Shown here: one piece after another, positions 54,126-64,000 of the stretch | Numbering within the stretch: the stretch's first letter is position 1 | Layout of the letters: the number at the start of each line of letters is the position of its first letter | Source: Eudorina sp. 2006-703-Eu-15 | Lineage: Eukaryota > Chlorophyta > Chlorophyceae > Chlamydomonadales > Volvocaceae | Length of the DNA stretch: 64,000 nt | Direction: 5' to 3' | Assembly (NCBI GenBank): GCA_003117195.1 | Contig: BDSI01000032.1 | Location: 426,145 to 490,144 of the forward strand | Notes under the pieces: model-generated | Databases searched by the model: none | What the model was told of the DNA's origin: nothing | Seen by the model: only the letters and a program-made list of their open reading frames with translations | Position numbers and translations under genes: made by a program

Positions 54126-57100
54126 ATGAAGGTCGCAGACACTATCCCCGAGCCTCCCTTGCCGTTTTCCTACGTGACGACGGAGCTATGTAGGCAAGCG
54201 CTCAAGCTCACTCTTGCCGTCTGCGTCGCGGCGTACTTTTTGCGTAAGTTGCCAGCAAAGAACGCTGACTGTGCCTTCGCTGCTCTGTGCTACGTCCACT
54301 TCACGGCGTCAGGGTTGAGGTTTGACAAAGGAGTCAAAGCGTTGTCCAACAAACGTCTTTCTTTTTGTCATTTGGGGGAACGTTAAAGGCTTCGCGGTGG
54401 GTGGGGTTTCCAGGCCCGCGGAATTCAACTGGACATTGCGGTTGAGATGAGATGCAAGCCTCATTGCTTAAAGATTTCGCGTTGGTCCGTCGGGATGCAC
54501 GCTCCCCGCTGCGGCCCTTAGCGTCATGCCACCAAGTACCCTGCCTCACCTCACCCCGCTTGACGCTCAGATGCCTGCAAGTCCGTCCTGGGCAACGTCC
54601 CGCTGGCGGTTGCGCTGGTCGCCTTGGCGCAATGGCACCTGCGCGCGAGCCGTCCCGCTGGCGCGCAGCTCGCGCCGGCACGCCCGCAGCAGCCCCTGGC
54701 CTCGGACCTGCTGCACAGCGCTGCGTCCATGGCCGGCCACGTCTGGCTCCTCCTGAGCTACACCCTGGGTGCCATCCTGTCTGGCGACACGGAACTAGTC
54801 TGGAGGCCGAGTAAGGGCCCGCTGGTCCTCCGCGGCAGCAGCGCGGCGCCAGCCGCCGTCGGCGGCCCAGACCCGCGCCGGTTGCCGCAGCAGCGACGTG
54901 AACCACCGGCGCCGCGGATTCACGACGGCCCCCACGAATCGGTGCGGCGCGTCGCTACATGCGTCACCGCTGCTGCCGTGGCGGGCCCTCAGCAGCAGCC
55001 TGGGCAGCACCCACACGACCCGCTCCCCCAACACCACCACCAGTGGAGTCACCAGCAGGGCCAGGTGACGCCCACCATGAAGCACCGGCACTCGCAGAGT
55101 CAGCAGCAGCTCGTTATAGAGGAGCTGGCCGGCTCGGACGGACCGCTGGGCCACTCGGCGTCGGTGTCGGGGCCGAGCGGGCTGACGGCGGGGTTCGGCC
55201 ACATGAGCTTCGACGGGCCGGACATGCTGCTGCTGCGCAGCGCAGCGCACAACAACACGACGATGTCGTTCAGCCTGCATCGGGCGAAGCAGGTTGCCCC
55301 GACCGGGGCGGTGGCGGCGACAGCGAGCGGACTGGGAGGCGCGGGTGGCCACGGGGGACGGGCAGCAGTGGGCAGGGTCGAGCAGGACAGCTGGCAGGCC
55401 CAGGTGGGCGGGGCGGGGCGGGGGTGCCGCGTACGATGGGTCGGGCGGTCGCAAGGGACGGTGAGTGGATGGGAGGTTTTGCCGGAGCGGCGGCTGCGGC
55501 TGCTTGGGAGGGCAGATGTGGTCGGCTCGGGGTATAAGGTGGGTTTGCAACGACGGGCTTTGCGTCGGACCCGCCGAAGGTGTGATGGGCCAGAGAGTAT
55601 GGGTGATGATGCGATGTGATGGTGGGGTGGGATGGGATGGGATGGCGTCTGGAGGCAATGTCTAGTTGGTGCGGTTGAGCGGAGTGCACTGCACTGGGCG
55701 ATTCAGACGGCTGCCCCCGGCGACACACACACTAAACCCTTGCGGCGCAGTTTGCGTTTACACTAAACCTTCAACTCGGCCCGCCTGTCCGCTTCTGGCC
55801 CCAGGTGGGCAGTCCCGTGGTGGAATTCGCCTGGGAGAAGCTGAGCGGCGCAATCGTACAGACATGGGTGTACGACACCTGGTGGGCGCTGCTGAGCCCC
55901 GACCGCGAGTTCCCCGCGGAGGTGCGGCGGCTGCTGCACGCGGCGTTCGGGCAGCTGGCGGCCCGGGCCAGGAGGCTGGACGTGGCGGGGGTGCTGTTCA
56001 GGTGGGAGCGCAGTGCGGGTGGGAGGAGGCCCTCCGGGCCAGGGTGCTCCGCGGCCAGGGCGGGTGGACGCGCTCTTTACACATGGTGCACAACATGATG
56101 GGGCGGGAAGGTGGAACCGGGGCGTACCGTGCAACCGATGCACGGGGGTCGTGGCGCAGCTCAATAGGTCCTGAACAGACCCAGGACCCACAGGGAGTCC
56201 TTCGCGTGCCATCGCTTCGTGGGCGGACGTGTCCTCGTCGACACCGGTGCACCGCACGTGGACGCCCCTTGACGGGCCCCTGACCGCTGGCCCTGACCCT
56301 GACTGCTGACCCTGGTCCTGGCCCTGACTGCGCATGCCTGACCCCAGGGATGTGTGCGAGGCGCTCATCGCCTGTCTGGAGTCGTACCGGGCCGCCCTGG
56401 AGCACCTGGGAGGCGAGGAGGCGCTGGAGGCCAGGGCGCTCAAGCACGCCGCGCAGAACCTGGCCATGTCGCCGGCAGCTGTGGCGACCACCGCCGCAGG
56501 CGGGTCGGTGCACGGGCACGCCGGCGGGGGGCCCGCAACCGCAGGCGGCGGGCCGCCGGGAGCCGCGGCGGCACCCTCCGCCGCGGTGGCGGTGTCCACG
56601 GCCCGCGAGAAGCTGCTGCAGGCGGGGCTGCGGGACTGCGGCGCGCTGCACCCCGCCTTCGAGGAGCCGGACGGGCACTACCGGGTGCTGAGGGACGTGG
56701 CCAACGCCCTGGTAGGAGGGGAGGTGGTGGGGTGTGGGGCGGGTGCATGGGCAACAGGTGGACGGTGTCAACGAGGTCCGCCCACGAGGCCCCCTGCAGC
56801 CCCGCCCGCCGCGACCCTGCCCCGCCCTGACCTGCCCCAATCCCTCCTACCGCCCCGGATGTCTACCAATTTCCTAAACCCCCCCCCCCACCCCGCCCCG
56901 CCCCGGTCCGGTCCAGGTGGGCGTCTTGTGGCCGGGCGACGACATGCTGTGCGGGCGGCTTCGGCCGCTGCTGCGGGAGCTGCTGTGCTCCTGCCTGCTG
57001 AGGCCCGTGCTCATGTTGGCGTCGCCGCACACGGTCAACCGGGTGGGCAGGGGCGCGACGGGGGAGGGGTAGAGAAGATTGGTAGACATGTTCAAACTGC

Positions 57101-60100
57101 GCTGCTGCCAGAGCGAAGGTCCGGTGAAGAAGCAACTGTACCGGGATTTCCAGCGATGCGACGACGTCCACCTTGTAGGCCTTGACAACTACTGACTGAA
57201 CGCGCAAATACCGAAACGCCCCAAAATGTGCCGAACGCCAGTTCGGCCACGTAGTGGGGGAGGGGGGACGCGAGTGCGGCGGGGGCGGGGGCGGGGGCGT
57301 GAGGTTGGACTACATGCCGAAGTGGTGCGCAGTCAGCGCGGCCATAACCTAATTCACTTCAGAGAGTGTCAACGTAGTGACATATGATTCAGGAAAGAGC
57401 GCAAATAGTTGGATGTTGTTTATGCAAAAAAGAGCAGCTCTTCCGGTGGACCCGTCCCGCCACCGGAGCCCGTCCGCTGTGACGTCATCGGCTCAGCGAT
57501 GTGCTCTCTCACACCGACACACGCCACCTCCCAGGTCCTGGCGGCGACGCTGCCGCCGGCCCCGGAAGAGTGCGTCGGAAGCGCCGGTGCCGCCAGCGGC
57601 GGCGGCAGCGTAACGCCGTCAGGAGGTGGCTCCGGCGCGGCGGCTCCGACCGCCGCGGCCACAGGTTCAGTCGCCGGTGGCGTGGCGCCCACGAGTGTGC
57701 ACAGCCATCGCGCCAGCGACAACGGCAGCTGGGACACGACGTCTTGTAAGGCGGGCGCGCTGCCCGGAGACGCCGACAGGATGACCCATGGGTCAGGAGG
57801 CCGCGGATCGGTCACCAAGGACCGCGCGAATGCCGACCACGAAGCGAGCAGCTCCTCCCGGGGGAGGTCGCCGGCGCCGGCGCCGCCGCAACACAGGAGC
57901 CTGTCGGCGCAGCGGCTGGCGGGGTCGGCACCGCAGCCGCAGGCAGGCAGCAGCGGCAGCGGCGCCGGGGGTGGTAACAGCTCGGCGAAACCAGCGACCG
58001 GGGCGCCGACGTCGCAGGCCGTCAGGTCAGGCAATGCTGCTGCCGCGGCGCCGGCGGCGGCAGGTGCCGGGCAGTCGGCCGATGCCGCGGCTCGGGCGGC
58101 CGCGGAACACAGTTTGGAGTTTGAGCGGCGGGTGGCAGCGAACGCGGCGGCGGAGCGGGCGCTGATGCAGAAGCTGGCCAGGTGAGTGAGGCGGGAGGCT
58201 GGGGCGGGGAGCTGGGAGGGGTGCCCAGAGAGGAGCTGACGAGCGGGAAGATAAGACAGGGCGGGGGTACGGAGCGCCGCCTCTTTACCTTGGACGGGAA
58301 CCACCCTCGCGCAGCCCCGCCTGCTGGCTTGCAGCGCGCTGCACTGCGCTGCGCGTTGTGACAAACCCTACGTCGTCGCTGCCCGTCTCACATGCCGTAC
58401 ATACATCCGTACAGTGTGTAGATGCCGTAGTGGCCCGTCGTGCTTTTCCTCGTCCATCTCTGTTGCCCCGGTCGGATGCGGCCTGTGCGGCGGCGCGGCG
58501 GTTCCGGCCCGTGGCCGGTGATCGCCCCCACCGCCAGGTTCACCTCCTCTCCGCCTCACCCGCTCCTGTGCTCCCCTCCCCTCCGCTCCCCTCCTGGGGC
58601 CGCTGCCCAACACCCGCCTGGCAGTCGACGCGTCAGCAGCGGCGGGCTGGGCGGCACCGGCAGGATGGAGCCCATCCCGCAGCGGCTCATGGGCCCAGCG
58701 GCCGCGGGCCCGGCCGCCTCCGCCTCTGCCTCCTCCGCCTCCTCGTCGCGCTCGGACCGGCGGAGCGGCGCCGTGTCCTCGCTGCAGCCCCCGCCGCCTC
58801 CTCGTTCCGCGGACTCCTTCCGGGCGGGTGCCGCCGCTCAGCAGGCGCTCGCCGGTGGCCCCTATGGTCACGAGCACAGCCACCACCACCACCACCAGCA
58901 CGCCCCCACCCATCCTCACGGCCACCGCCGCCAACCCTCGGGTGGTTCACCCCTTCCTCACCCCAGCGCCGCCTCCACGTCATCGACACCCTCATCAGCG
59001 CCGTCCGGCGGCCCCGGCTCCTTGGTCCGCAAATCCGCGTCCAGCACCGACCTGCACTCCCTGGGGGGCCCGGCGGCGGCGGCGGCGGCGGCGGAGAGCA
59101 GCGCCACCGCCGCAGGCGGCGGGACGTCGGCAGCCGCTGCGGGTGCCGGGCCGTCAGCACACCCCGCACCGCAGCAGCAGCAGCAGCAGCAGCAGCAGCC
59201 CCGGGGCCTCTCGTCATCGTACCACGTAGGGATGGACGCCCCGCAAGCCCGCCCGCACCCTCCCCTGCATCCGCACCGGCTGCAGCACGATCACGGCTCT
59301 GGGCCGGCGGCCACCGGGGACCACCCGGCGGCGGGTCAGTCAGCACAAGCGGCCGGGCACCGCCACTGCGGCAGCGGCGCCGCTACCCGGGAATCCTCTG
59401 GCGGCGCCAGCCCGGAGGCGCGCCAGCGCGCCGCGCCCGCTTCTGCCCTGCCCCCCGGCGGTGCCGGTGGCGGCGGCGGCGACGCCAGCAGGGCGGGCAA
59501 GCACAGGCGCTCGTGCAGCTACGATCCGGCAGCAGTGAGGTCCAGCAGCGGCGGTGGCGGTGGCGCCGGGGAAGGGCCCGCCGGCGAGGGTGGCGGCGGC
59601 GGAAGAGGCAGCAGCGGCGGCGGCGGGGGCAGGAACTGGTTTGATTTCGACTTCGGCGGCGGGCTGACGCTTCCGTGGCAGAAGGCGGCGCCCGAGTCGC
59701 TGGCCGCCAACCAGCGGTCCGTGCCGCCGTCGCAGGCGGAGGGGCAGCAGCACTGCGACCGCGACTCGCCGTACAAGCAGCCGGATCAGCAGCAGCAGCC
59801 GCAGCAGCAGGCCGCGGACCGACTGCCGCCGCCGCCGCCTCGTGACGCCGCCTCCGCGGGAAGCGACCGTGTCGCGAAGGGCGCTGCCAGGGGCGGCAGC
59901 AGCCCCGCCGGCAGCTGGTGCCGGGCGAGCGTGGCGGCGTACGAGATGGTTTCGGAGCCCCTGAAGATGGGTCTCACCGCCGAGTACGTGGTGTACAACA
60001 TCCGAGTGGCGGACGCGGCGACGGGGGAGGAGTGGACGGTGGCGCGAAGGTTCCGGAGCTTCGAGGCCATGGCCGCCAAGCTGGCGGCGGCGCAGCCCAG

Positions 60101-63100
60101 GTAGGGGACCCGGGGACTGGGGGCGGCCTCCCATTGACGACTCACAGCGACACAGCCTCTTTTACCACCGCATCTCCGCATCTCCAAATATGACGAGCTC
60201 CCATCCCACCGTCCCACGCCGCCCTGCCCCGTACGTGTCCGTTGATCCGCATCATTCCGTCAACCGTGTCTGTCGTCCCTTCACGCCCTTCACGCCCTGC
60301 TCGCCTTCCGCGCCCTCTCCCGCCCGCCCTTAGGCACAAGTCCCTGATCCTGGCGCTCCCTCCCAAGCGCATCTTCTTCCACGCCGCCGACGTGGCCTTC
60401 GTCAACAGCCGGCGGGCGGAGCTGGACGCCTACCTGCAGCAGCTGCTGGCGCACCCGGAGCTGGCCGAGTGCGCCGCGCTCAAGGTGGGGTGGGGGGGTG
60501 GGGTGGGTGCCAGGAGGGGACACCGAAGGATGGGGGTGGGTGGGCGGTTGCGACGGGAGGGGGAGGGAGGGCGGGAGGGAGGGCGGGAGGGAGATGCGAG
60601 ACGGGGAGGGGAACTGGGGCGACTGCCTCCGGGCCCCGCCCCGGATATTTGCTCTGGCAGCAGCGCAGTATAAATATGTCGACCAATTTTTATCACCCCC
60701 CTTCCCATGCCGACGCACCCGCAACCCCCACATGCCCAATCCCACCCACATCCCCCACCCGCACACCCGCGCCACAGGAGTTCCTGCTGCCGGATCCCGG
60801 GACGGTCCCAATGCCCACGGCCGCGATGGCCGGCACCGCCGCCGGGACGACCCACGACTCGGGGGCGGCTCGGTCCTCACCTGGCATAGCCCCCAGCGGC
60901 GGCGGTGGTGGCGGAGGCGGTGGCGGCGGAGGCGGTGGCGGCGGAGGCGGGTCCGCAGCCCGGAATCTGCTGGAGCGGGTGGCGGTGGACCTCCGGGGGC
61001 TGAGGCTGGGGGGCGCCAGCAGCCGCCTGCGGACCGCCGCCGAACAGCGCGCAGCGGGACAGGAGCAGCAGCAGCAGCACCAGTCACCCGGGGCCGGCGG
61101 CAGCGGCGGCAGCAGCAGCCGTGCGTTTGCGTGGCTCAGTCGCCGAGACAGCGATGCAGCTTCCGTGACCGCCGCGGCGGCCGCTGCCGCGGCCGCTGCC
61201 CCTGCGGTGTCCGCGGCGTCTGCGGCGGGAGCAATTTATGGCAGGGGGCCCGGGGGAGGCTCGGGCGCGGAAACGTCAACGACCGGGGCGGGGTCGGACG
61301 ATTTCGACGACTTGGACGGGGACGAGGGCCGGGTGGTGGTGGTTCCGGAGCCCGAGGACGGGCGGCCGCCGCCGCCCAGCGCTCCCCAGGGTCCCGCCAG
61401 CTCTAGGTCGTCGCCATCCGCGGCGAGAGGGGCGGAGGCCGGTTCTTCACAGGTGGGAGGGGCGGAGGCGCCGCCGTCGAGCAGCTTCAAGTTCGGGCTG
61501 CCGGGATGGGCGGGCGGCGGCGGCGGCGGCGGCGGTGGTGGCAGCGGCGGCGGCGGCGGCAGCAGCACAGGTGCCAGCAGCACAGGCGGGGGGTCGTTCG
61601 CCTTCGCGTCGTTACGGAACAGGTTACGGCCGGGCCCACAGCCGCAAGACGGGCGCGGGGTCGCGTCCCGCGCCGAGGCCGCCGCCGCGGCGGCGGCGAT
61701 GGATGCGGCGTTGGCGGCGCGATCTGGCGCGGCGTCTCCCGTGCCCAGCACCAGCCCGCCGCATCCGGTGGTCGGTGGGGGTAGCGGCGGCGCCGCCGGC
61801 CCTGGCCCGCTGTCGGCCGGCGCCGCCAGGCTGATGGCGGCGCTGCGGGGCGCGGCGACGGCGGCGCCGTCGGCCTCTCCCGGGGCAGCCGGGCCGGGGC
61901 CATCGACGGCAGCGGCAGACGGGGCAGCACGGCCCCTGCCCCTGACGCCGGCAGCCTCCGAAGACCCGCCAGCGGCCAGCGCTGTCGCGAACGGCTACAC
62001 CGACCTGGCGGCGGCTGCTGTGCCTACCCGGAGCCCGCCTGTCTCCACCAGCGGCAACGGCGGCGGCGGCGGCGGCGGAGGTTACATGCCCTCGTCGCAC
62101 CCGCCGCCGCGGCCGCTGGCGGCTGGCGGCGCCGCCAGCCCGGCTACTGTGGCGTCCCGCAAGCAAGGCGCCGCCGCCGCCGCTGCCGCCGCCACAGCGC
62201 CGTCGGCGACGTCGGCGGAGGCAGAGGCGGGGCTGCCGCTGCCGTTGCGTCCCAGTATCGACGCACCTCAGGGCGGCGGCAGCCCCAGTGTCCGTCCGCT
62301 CTCTGGAGCTGCCGCCGCTGCTGGCCCGTCACGGCCGGCGGCAGCGGCCGCCGCCGCCGCCGCCGCTGGCGGTGCAGCGCCGACCCATGGGCCGCTTCAG
62401 GAACGACAGGCGAAGCCGATCGCTGTCACCGCCGTGGCCGCCGCTGGCGCCGCCGCCAGGGTGGCGAGCGTGCCCAGCAGCCCGATCTCCGCGCAGCCGG
62501 CCGCGGGGCCGCCGACGCCGCCGCTGCCGCTGCCGCCGCCGGGCTGCGCCGCCGCTGCGGAGCCGCCGCTGTCGTCGGTGCCGCACCCTGCTGCTGCGGG
62601 AGCTGGCCAGGAGAGCTCGGCGGCGAATGGTGGCGCGGGCGGCGGCGCCGGCGGCGCCGCCGCGGGCATCAGCGCCCCGCTGTACGAACTGGTGGATGTG
62701 CTGTTTGGGCTGCAGGGCCAGGGCTTCTTCCGCCGGCAGGTGCGTGGGTACCCGCCCCGGGGGGAAGGGGGTAGCTGTACGCGCGGTCCGCCTCCTGGAT
62801 GGGCGGCTGGCCATGGCGGTTCGTGCGCCCTTGTGCCCCTGCACATACGCCCCGCCCCGCCCCGCCCCGCTTCGCTCTGCACTGCCCACAAGCCCACCTT
62901 AATGCACGGCGAGTGGCCTTAATGCACGGCCGTATACGGCAGGCATGTGCAGTTGTGTGTAGGGCTCAGGGGCCCGTTGTCCGTTGGGCACCACAGGTCG
63001 CGTGTTCGCGTCCCCTAGCTCCCAACCGAGCCGCCTCCCTTCCCCCGCCCGCTCCGCCAATGCCCTCAACTCACCCCGGCCCCTGTCCATCAGGGGTAAA

Positions 63101-63828
63101 CGTTCTCCACCCGACCTTGATGCCGCCCGAGCCGCACCTGCAACCACCCCCCCCACACGCCCCCAATCCCTCCTGGTACAGTTGGTTCTTCACCGGACCT
63201 TTGCAGCGCAGGTTGAATATGTCTACCAATTTCCTATACCCCCCCTCGCCCTCCCTCGCCCTCCCTCGCCCTCCCTGCCCCGCAGGTCATCTCGGTGACC
63301 CGCCAGACCCTGTCCTTCCTGGCGGGGGACTACATCGACACCTTCATCAGCCAGCGCCTGCGCCACCTGACCTCGGAGCACAGCCTGGCGCGGGCGCTGC
63401 TGATGCTGCACGGCGCGCTGTTCCCCGGGGGAGCCTGGTACTCCTTCGGCCAGCAGCCCCCGCAGCCAGAGCCGCCGCACCCGCAGCAGCACCCGCAGCA
63501 GCACCCGCAGCAGCACCCGCAGCAGCACCCGCAGCAGCACCCGCAGCAGCACCCGCAGCAGCACCCGCAGCAGCACCAGCCCCAGCAGCAGCAACAGCAG
63601 CAGCACGCGGGAGGGGGTCAGCAGCACCACCACCATCACCGGAGTGCAAGCGGCGGCGGCGCCGCCGCAGGCGGTGGTGCCGGTGCCGGGGCGGCGAGCG
63701 GCCCGGCGCCGCCCGCGGCGCCCTCCGTTCCCGCGGTTCCCCGCTGGCGGCCCAACCCGCCCCTCCGCGCGGACGCCTACCTGGAGCCTGGAGCGCCGCC
63801 GCCGGATGCGGAGCAGCTGGCGGAGCGG
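54126..63828 (+). CDS. PXA-PX-Nexin_C sorting nexin (SNX13/14/19-like), 3' end off the window
   Basis: Ten exons visible, 2,168 residues so far: 54126-54243, 54571-55403, 55805-56001, 56348-56711, 56917-57042, 57535-58181, 58538-60100, 60334-60484, 60778-62739, 63286-63828, with a GTAAGT donor at 63829; phases agree. The N-terminus has a hydrophobic, membrane-type segment (LKLTLAVCVAAYFL, then VLGNVPLAVALVALAQWHL). The PXA domain spans about 318-546 (PVVEFAWEKLSGAIVQTWVY; LLRELLCSCLLRPVLMLASP). The PX domain spans about 1221-1333 (YVVYNIRVADAATGEEWTVA, RRFRSFEAMAAKL, LALPPKRIFF). Nexin_C begins near 1966 (APLYELVDVLFGLQGQGFFR; SFLAGDYIDTFISQRL). This order is that of membrane-anchored sorting nexins, which bind phosphoinositides on endosomes or at ER contacts. 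Linkers are huge and low-complexity: polyQ, poly-Gly, poly-Ala and (PQQH)8. The exon 7 start could instead be at 58665. Confidence 0.88.
56857..56890 (+). repeat. Intronic repeat family A, copy 3 (internally deleted)
   Basis: GGATGTCTACCAATTTCCTA followed by a C run, 26 bp before the exon at 56917. The preceding CCCCAATCCCTCCTA matches sequence ahead of the copy at 63176, so the middle of the element is missing here. Confidence 0.75.
57072..57142 (-). repeat. Intronic repeat family A, copy 4 (reverse)
   Basis: On the minus strand it reads CGGTACAGTTGCTTCTTCAC, CGGACCTTCGCTCTGGCAGC and AGCGCAGTTTGAACATGTCT, then ACCAATC. It lies in sorting nexin intron 57043-57534 and is the most complete copy. 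Confidence 0.88.
60639..60705 (+). repeat. Intronic repeat family A, copy 5
   Basis: CCCGGATATTTGCTCTGGCA, GCAGCGCAGTATAAATATGT and CGACCAATTTTTATCACCCC in sorting nexin intron 60485-60777. Confidence 0.88.
63176..63246 (+). repeat. Intronic repeat family A, copy 6
   Basis: GTACAGTTGGTTCTTCACCG, GACCTTTGCAGCGCAGGTTG and AATATGTCTACCAATTTCCT, then ATACCCCCCC, in sorting nexin intron 62740-63285, ending about 40 bp before the acceptor. Confidence 0.88.
63481..63576 (+). repeat. Coding 12-bp minisatellite encoding (PQQH)8
   Basis: Eight perfect copies of CCGCAGCAGCAC in the last visible sorting nexin exon, within the Nexin_C region after FPGGAWYSFGQQ. Confidence 0.95.
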
Positions 63829-64000
63829 GTAAGTGGGTTGGTTGGGCGGATGCGAGTGGGTGGGCGACGGCATCTGGTGGACATCAGGTGGACCGTGGAA
63901 GTGGGTCGGAATGCAATGACGGTGAGCAACCCAACCCAGGCCACGCCAGGCCGCGCCAGGCGGTGCCGCATAGCGAATGCCAAAGACCTTTCAAAGGCTG
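63829..64000 (+). other. Start of a sorting nexin intron running off the window
   Basis: Begins with the strong donor GTAAGT after GAGCGG; no acceptor is seen before the edge. Confidence 0.75.

Noticed and set aside
63481..63576. Regular repeat considered as a CRISPR-like array
   Set aside because: Units are contiguous with no spacers and encode in-frame PQQH within a sorting nexin exon of a eukaryote.

Overview
This window reads as nuclear DNA of a green alga in the Chlamydomonas/Volvox group (Chlamydomonadales). The coding sequence is very GC-rich with strong G/C preference at third codon positions. Every sizeable gene but one is cut by many short GT-AG introns. Proteins carry long runs of Ala, Gly, Ser, Pro and Gln. 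TGTAA poly(A)-type signals occur, and one intron holds a TTTTAGGG-type telomeric tract. Gene products match plant and algal families. The exon structures are my own, built from splice sites, reading phase and family similarity. No transcript data were available. Exon edges should be good to a base or two where a protein family guides them. Gene starts are less certain.

Layout, left to right. (1) 1-6711 (-): 5' part of a SUVH-type histone methyltransferase with an SRA/YDG domain; the pre-SET/SET end runs off the left edge. (2) 7006-13586 (+): transcriptional adaptor ADA2 (ZZ finger, SANT, ADA2 core, SWIRM), head to head with (1) across about 294 bp. (3) 16488-18383 (-): secreted prolyl 4-hydroxylase with a C-terminal ShKT domain. 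(4) 21765-26172 (-): very large low-complexity protein with repeated Arg-Pro-x-Ser-Ala motifs. (5) 26512-26805 (+): LYRM5/ETFRF1-like LYR protein, head to head with (4). (6) 27083-30431 (+): SET-domain protein lacking the usual NHSC motif. (7) 30432-40457: about 10 kb of gene-poor, repeat-bearing DNA with coding remnants. (8) 40458-41880 (+): orphan two-exon gene. (9) 44554-47276 (+): ankyrin-repeat protein. (10) 47351-51709 (+): malonyl-CoA:ACP transacylase of plastid fatty-acid synthesis. (11) 54126-63828 and beyond (+): PXA-PX-Nexin_C sorting nexin of more than 2,100 residues, truncated at the right edge.

Functionally, the left third is chromatin-oriented: a likely H3K9 methyltransferase and an acetyltransferase-complex adaptor share one promoter region, with a second, atypical SET protein further on. 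The rest is a mix of wall/ECM modification (P4H), mitochondrial ETF-related function (LYR protein), lipid synthesis (MCT) and endomembrane sorting (sorting nexin).

The most unusual material is in the introns. One family of short repeats occurs as six copies confined to introns of the two edge genes. A second family of about 90 bp carries its own splice-site-like ends. An MCT intron holds an interstitial telomeric tract directly beside a perfect 13-bp inverted repeat.
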